A stretch of 9,184 bases of DNA from Prolixibacteraceae bacterium (lineage in GTDB: Bacteria > Bacteroidota > Bacteroidia > Bacteroidales > Prolixibacteraceae): assembly GCA_003450125.1 (NCBI GenBank), contig DMFR01000227.1, positions 6,219 through 15,402 of the forward strand. The letters run 5' to 3'. Every line of letters begins with the position of its first letter. The first letter of the stretch is position 1. The translations under genes and the position numbers were made by a program. The notes under the pieces were generated by a model, which was given only the letters and a program-made list of their open reading frames with translations, had not been told where the DNA came from and did no database searches. Shown here in pieces: positions 6,379-9,184 of the stretch.

Positions 6379-6400
6379 CACCAAATCAGAAGAATAGACT

Positions 6401-7009
6401 ATGATAAAAGCAGATTTGACCGTAAATCCCAATGCAAAAGGACTGATTTTTGATCTTGATGGAACTTTGGCTGACACGATGCCCATCCATTATATTGCAT
6501 GGAGAAATGCCGCTGCAACTTATGGAATTGATTTTACCACCGAATTGTTTAGTCAATTGGCCGGGATTCCCCTATATCCTACAGTAGAAAGACTCAACCA
6601 GCTGTTTGGTAAAAATATTGACCCCAGGGAGATGGGCGATATCAAGGAAGCCGAGTTTGAAAAGAACATGCATCTAACGCCTGAAATCAAGCCTGTAACA
6701 GATCTTGTGCGCAAGTGGCACGGGATACTGCCCATGGCCGTTGGAACGGGCGGATCAAGGCGATTGTCGCTAAAGACCTTGGGGATTATTGGTCTGGATG
6801 GCTATTTCGATATTTTGGTTGCCAGTGAAGATGTATCCAATTTTAAACCTCATCCCGATACGTTTGTTCGCTGTGCTGAGCTTATGGGAATTGATCCGGT
6901 TTACTGTGAAGTGTTTGAAGATGGTGTCTTGGGCTTCCAGGCTGCAAAGACTGCGGGAATGATGGTTGTTGATGTTACACAATATTATGAAGTTACGATA
7001 GGAAGATAA
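6401..7009 (+). CDS. HAD-superfamily phosphatase/phosphomutase (beta-phosphoglucomutase / YqaB-like)
   Basis: A 202-residue cytosolic HAD hydrolase with a helical cap. Motif I is FDLDGT at 17-22, with nucleophile Asp18 and acid/base Asp20. The cap occupies about 28-95 and includes HYIAWRNAAATYGI, as in beta-phosphoglucomutase-like subfamily I enzymes. Motif II is VGTGGS (114-119, Thr116). Motif III is NFKPHPDTF with Lys149. Motif IV is FEDGVLGFQAAKTAG with Glu173 and Asp174. The length and order fit the YqaB (fructose-1-phosphatase/6-phosphogluconate phosphatase) or beta-phosphoglucomutase branch, and the substrate cannot be told from sequence alone. All catalytic positions are intact. Motif IV reads EDG where many relatives have EDS or EDA, a mild substitution. 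The next gene starts 91 bases downstream on the same strand and may be co-transcribed. Confidence 0.88.
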   Translation: MIKADLTVNPNAKGLIFDLDGTLADTMPIHYIAWRNAAATYGIDFTTELFSQLAGIPLYPTVERLNQLFGKNIDPREMGDIKEAEFEKNMHLTPEIKPVTDLVRKWHGILPMAVGTGGSRRLSLKTLGIIGLDGYFDILVASEDVSNFKPHPDTFVRCAELMGIDPVYCEVFEDGVLGFQAAKTAGMMVVDVTQYYEVTIGR

Positions 7010-7100
7010 GTTATGAAACGAGCCATGAGTAATACTTTCTCACACAGCAGGATGATTCTCGGCGAGTTCCATGTGGCAATTAAAAATCAATTATAAACAC

Positions 7101-8117
7101 ATGAAAAAGATGATTTGGGTGCTGGTGGTTGTTGCATGGATTTCAGGATCATGTACTTCACAGAAATGTATGCTGCGGAAAGAATATACCGTTCTTTCTT
7201 ACAATGTCGAGAATTTGTTTGATACAAAGGATGATCCGAAGATTCCAGATGAAGAGTTTCTTCCCGAGAGTGAAAAGAAATGGACCAACGATCGGTACCA
7301 GAAAAAGCTGGATGATCTGGCAAAGGTCATTTCGGAAGTCAATCCCTTGGAGACTCCTGAAATCGTTGGCCTGGTTGAAATAGAAAACCAACAAGTGCTG
7401 GAGGATTTAATCCGCACCCATGCATTGAAGGATCATCATTATGCCATCATACATGAAGAAAGTCCTGATTACCGGGGTATTGATGTGGCAATGCTCTACC
7501 GGAAAGATGCTTTTAAAGAAATCATGCACGAGACTTTGCCTGTAGTTTTTCCAGACGATACGACCTTTAAGACCCGTGATATCTTGCATGTAACGGGGAA
7601 GATGAGAAATAAAACGGTTCATGTATTTGTCAATCATTGGCCATCCAGAATTGGTGGAGATGACAAGACTGAACCCAAACGGGTATTGGCAGCCTCGGTG
7701 TTGAAACGAAAAGTTGATCAACTGTTGTCGCTTGATCCGAATGCCAGAATCATCATTATGGGCGATATGAACGATGAACCTGCCAATAAAAGCTTGCAGG
7801 AAACCCTGGGGGCCAAAGCTCCCGATTCAGGGGCAAAACTGGTCAATCTGATGATGCCTGATGATGTAGCTGGTCTTGGAACCTATTTTTATAGCGGAAG
7901 CTGGAACATGCTGGACAACTTGGTTGTTTCTAATGAAATGATTTCTGGCAAACAGGTGAAGGTGGAAAACGGCAAAGGTGTAATTTACAACAGCCCATGG
8001 ATGATTTATACCAATAAGAATGGGGATAAAACCCCTAACAGGACGTATGTTGGAAATAAATATGTCGGAGGAGTAAGCGATCATTTTCCAGTGTATTTTA
8101 AGATGAAGGTAAAATAG
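7101..8117 (+). CDS. Endonuclease/exonuclease/phosphatase-fold lipoprotein
   Basis: A 338-residue enzyme of the EEP (DNase I-like) fold. The frame is open from ATG 7071, but ATG 7101 (MKKMIWVLVVVAWISGSC) places the positive n-region and hydrophobic core correctly, and the 7071 start would put ten extra residues ahead of the signal. Cys18 in SGSC is the likely lipidated residue, although the lipobox is not ideal. Catalytic motifs are complete: SYNVENLFDT (33-42, Asn35), GLVEIEN (90-96, metal ligand Glu93), VNHWPSR (177-183, catalytic His179), MGDMND (220-225, Asp222 and Asn224) and the terminal SDHFPVY (326-332, Asp327 and His328). The fold covers nucleases, phosphodiesterases and sphingomyelinases. 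'YNVENLFDT' is typical of secreted Bacteroidota members whose substrate is mostly unknown. No promoter-like sequence was seen in the 91 bases before it. Confidence 0.85.
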   Translation: MKKMIWVLVVVAWISGSCTSQKCMLRKEYTVLSYNVENLFDTKDDPKIPDEEFLPESEKKWTNDRYQKKLDDLAKVISEVNPLETPEIVGLVEIENQQVLEDLIRTHALKDHHYAIIHEESPDYRGIDVAMLYRKDAFKEIMHETLPVVFPDDTTFKTRDILHVTGKMRNKTVHVFVNHWPSRIGGDDKTEPKRVLAASVLKRKVDQLLSLDPNARIIIMGDMNDEPANKSLQETLGAKAPDSGAKLVNLMMPDDVAGLGTYFYSGSWNMLDNLVVSNEMISGKQVKVENGKGVIYNSPWMIYTNKNGDKTPNRTYVGNKYVGGVSDHFPVYFKMKVK

Positions 8118-8141
8118 TTGGATGGTTGGATGGTTGAAATG
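8117..8141 (+). repeat. 8-base tandem repeat after the EEP gene and ahead of the second antitoxin
   Basis: GTTGGATG occurs twice in tandem (8117-8124, 8125-8132), followed by a decayed third copy GTTGAAATG. It begins on the last base of the upstream stop codon and ends 43 bases before the next start. Confidence 0.7.
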
Positions 8142-8160
8142 ATTAAATCATCAAATTTAT

Positions 8161-8168
8161 TATCTTTG
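8161..8168 (+). promoter_or_regulatory. Bacteroidota-type -7 box for the second toxin-antitoxin operon
   Basis: TATCTTTG fully matches TAnnTTTG and ends 16 bases before the ATG at 8185. A TTG at 8134-8136 is somewhat too far upstream for a normal -33 box, so only the -7 element is supported. Confidence 0.5.
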
Positions 8169-8184
8169 AATAAAAAATAGATAC

Positions 8185-8427
8185 ATGAATACTGTAGACC
8201 GAAAACTGAGATTTGTTCAGGAATTCCTTCGTATTACGGACGAAGAAATAATCGGGAAACTTGAACAGTTGTTGAGTTCAGAAAGGAAGAAAAAGAATTC
8301 CAAGGAATTTGTTCCAATGACTATGGAGGAATTCAATAAAAGGATTGACCAGTCAGAAGATGATATTAAGAACGGTAGATTTATTGAAACTGACGAACTT
8401 CTTAAAATCATCGATACATGGGAATGA
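8185..8427 (+). CDS. Antitoxin of a RelE/ParE-type toxin-antitoxin pair
   Basis: An 80-residue, strongly charged, helical protein with no membrane segment. The N-terminal half (VQEFLRITDEEIIGKLEQLL) is a helical segment, followed by a KKKNSKEF linker. PMTMEEFNKRIDQSEDDIKNG (about 44-64) leads to the C-terminal ELLKIIDTWE. From memory, the pattern 'PMTxEEFNxRIDxxExDxxNGR' marks small Bacteroidota antitoxins paired with RelE/ParE toxins. Identification rests on that and on the overlap with the toxin gene. Its TGA (8425-8427) overlaps an in-frame toxin ATG (8424-8426) in an ATGA junction, the usual sign of translational coupling. It has its own -7 box 16 bases upstream, so the pair is an independent operon and probably autoregulated. 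Confidence 0.82.
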   Translation: MNTVDRKLRFVQEFLRITDEEIIGKLEQLLSSERKKKNSKEFVPMTMEEFNKRIDQSEDDIKNGRFIETDELLKIIDTWE

Positions 8428-8732
8428 AAATTCGCTGGTCAGATTCTGCGTCAGCTGAGCTTGAAGAATTATTCGATTATTATCGAGCTAATGTCAGTCT
8501 CATTGTAGCACGAAAACTTTTAAAGGCGATTATACAGAAAACGCTGATTCTTGAATCGAATCCTTTCGTCGGAGTTAAAGAACCTTTGTTATCCGACCGA
8601 CCTGATGAATATCGATACCTGGTATACAAAAATTATAAAATCATTTATCGTTGTAATGATAATCTTGTAGTAATCATTACAGTTTTTGATTCTCGCCAAA
8701 ATCCTATCAAGTTAAAAGGATTGAAAGATTAA
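8418..8732 (+). CDS. RelE/ParE-family toxin
   Basis: A 104-residue protein of the RelE/ParE fold, normal in length. It opens with a strand and long helix (MKIRWSDSASAELEELFDYY, helix running on through about residue 45) and ends with the family's beta-sheet: SNPFVGVKEPL, EYRYLVYKNYKIIYR and VVIITVFDSRQNP. The YRxLVYKNYKIIYR and V-x-D-SRQNP segments are characteristic. The relatively degenerate active site does not tell gyrase poison (ParE) from ribosome-dependent RNase (RelE), though the 'DSRQNP' ending leans to ParE-like members. ATG 8418 is the first start; ATG 8424 two codons later gives a 4-base ATGA overlap with the antitoxin and may be the true start. The gene looks intact. Confidence 0.88.
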   Translation: MGMKIRWSDSASAELEELFDYYRANVSLIVARKLLKAIIQKTLILESNPFVGVKEPLLSDRPDEYRYLVYKNYKIIYRCNDNLVVIITVFDSRQNPIKLKGLKD

Positions 8733-8780
8733 CTAGCTCCCACTAAACCAATTGATTTTGCTTACATTGTTAAGAGCGAC

Positions 8781-8814
8781 AACTTGGAACTTGAAACTTT
8801 GAACTTGAAACTAT
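8781..8814 (+). repeat. 14-base tandem repeat directly before uvrB
   Basis: AACTTG (8781-8786) is followed by GAACTTGAAACTTT (8787-8800) and GAACTTGAAACTAT (8801-8814), an exact 14-base period with two mismatches at the end. It stops 6 bases short of the uvrB ATG and occupies the leader, where no Shine-Dalgarno site is visible. Confidence 0.8.
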
Positions 8815-8820
8815 TTGAGT

Positions 8821-9184
8821 ATGAAGGATTTTAAAATTGTTTCTGAATATCAGCCAACGGGGGATCAGCCTGAAGCCATCAAGCAATTGAGCGAGGGGTT
8901 GCGCAACGGTTCAACCTTTCAGACCTTGCTTGGTGTTACGGGTTCGGGAAAGACATTTACCATGGCCAATGTCATTGAACAGGTGCAACGACCTGCCCTG
9001 GTATTGAGCCACAACAAGACACTCGCTGCACAGCTGTACAGCGAGATGAAACAGTTCTTCCCGGACAATGCTGTTGAATATTTTGTTAGCTATTACGATT
9101 ACTACCAGCCGGAAGCTTACGTCCCGCGCACCGACACCTACATCGAGAAGGAATCCTCGATCAACGAGCAGATCGACCGCATGC
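8821..9184 (+). CDS. uvrB: Excinuclease ABC subunit B, 5' part (cut by window edge)
   Basis: The first 121 codons of UvrB, the damage-verifying helicase-like subunit of nucleotide excision repair. It loads from UvrA at lesions and recruits UvrC for incision. The opening [12 protein letters not shown] (9-20) is the conserved N-terminal Q-motif region. GVTGSGKT (38-45) is Walker A with Lys44. [13 protein letters not shown] (63-75) is motif Ia. [20 protein letters not shown] (89-108) is the start of the beta-hairpin that probes between the DNA strands, with its conserved aromatic residues intact. The start at ATG 8821 matches the family's usual N-terminus. The gene continues beyond the right edge (full proteins are about 670 residues). 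It follows the RelE/ParE toxin by 88 bases, with a tandem repeat in between. Confidence 0.97.
   Translation, partial: MKDFKIVSEYQPTGDQPEAIKQLSEGLRNGSTFQTLLGVTGSGKTFTMANVIEQVQRPALVLSHNKTLAAQLYSEMKQFFPDNAVEYFVSYYDYYQPEAYVPRTDTYIEKESSINEQIDRM

Noticed and set aside
6917..6925. EDG rather than EDS/EDA in HAD motif IV
   Set aside because: Both acidic residues that matter are present and this position tolerates small residues, so it is not unusual enough to report.
7013..7096. 27-codon frame between the HAD and EEP genes
   Set aside because: Short enough to arise by chance, with no leader signal, no recognisable sequence and no regulatory logic such as a run of one amino acid.
7071..7100. Earlier ATG for the EEP lipoprotein
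   Set aside because: It would put ten residues in front of a well-formed MKK signal sequence; ATG 7101 fits the signal peptide much better.

Overview
The window looks like a chromosomal piece of a Bacteroidota bacterium, probably class Bacteroidia. Four things point there: a partial DUF6261-type gene, a secreted glycoside hydrolase ending in a type IX secretion (Por) sorting domain, -7 boxes of the TAnnTTTG type ahead of several genes, and A-rich leaders mostly without Shine-Dalgarno sites. No rRNA, tRNA, CRISPR array or transposase gene was seen.

Layout. 1-581 (minus) is the N-terminal part of a DUF6261-like gene that runs off the left edge. 582-823 is a 242-base spacer with nothing firm in it. 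824-2719 (minus) is the exported clan GH-A glycoside hydrolase, with a -7 box at 2757-2764. 2720-3277 is a 558-base gene-free stretch dominated by a large fold-back (perfect core 2910-2959, recognisable arms 2876-2993) and ending in a tandem repeat that abuts the next start codon. 3278-3937 is a small NAD(P)-binding SDR-like protein. 4029-5267 is a periplasmic PQQ-type beta-propeller with a GTG start and a strong Shine-Dalgarno site. 5358-5883 is a PIN-toxin module whose small antitoxin gene (5358-5525, GTG start) is easy to miss. 5902-6288 (minus) is an unrecognised four-helix membrane protein, convergent with the toxin. 6401-7009 is a HAD phosphatase/phosphomutase. 7101-8117 is an endonuclease/exonuclease/phosphatase-fold lipoprotein. 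8185-8732 is a second toxin-antitoxin pair (RelE/ParE type). 8821-9184 is the 5' end of uvrB, cut by the window edge.

The genes do not form one pathway. This is a patchwork of short transcription units: envelope or export proteins (hydrolase, beta-propeller, lipoprotein), two self-contained toxin-antitoxin modules, and housekeeping genes (HAD enzyme, UvrB). The least explained material lies between genes. There is one strong fold-back element, and four unrelated short tandem repeats each sit just ahead of a start codon (3278, 5358, 8185, 8821). I found no convincing large new system. The fold-back and the start-proximal repeats are the items most worth a second look.
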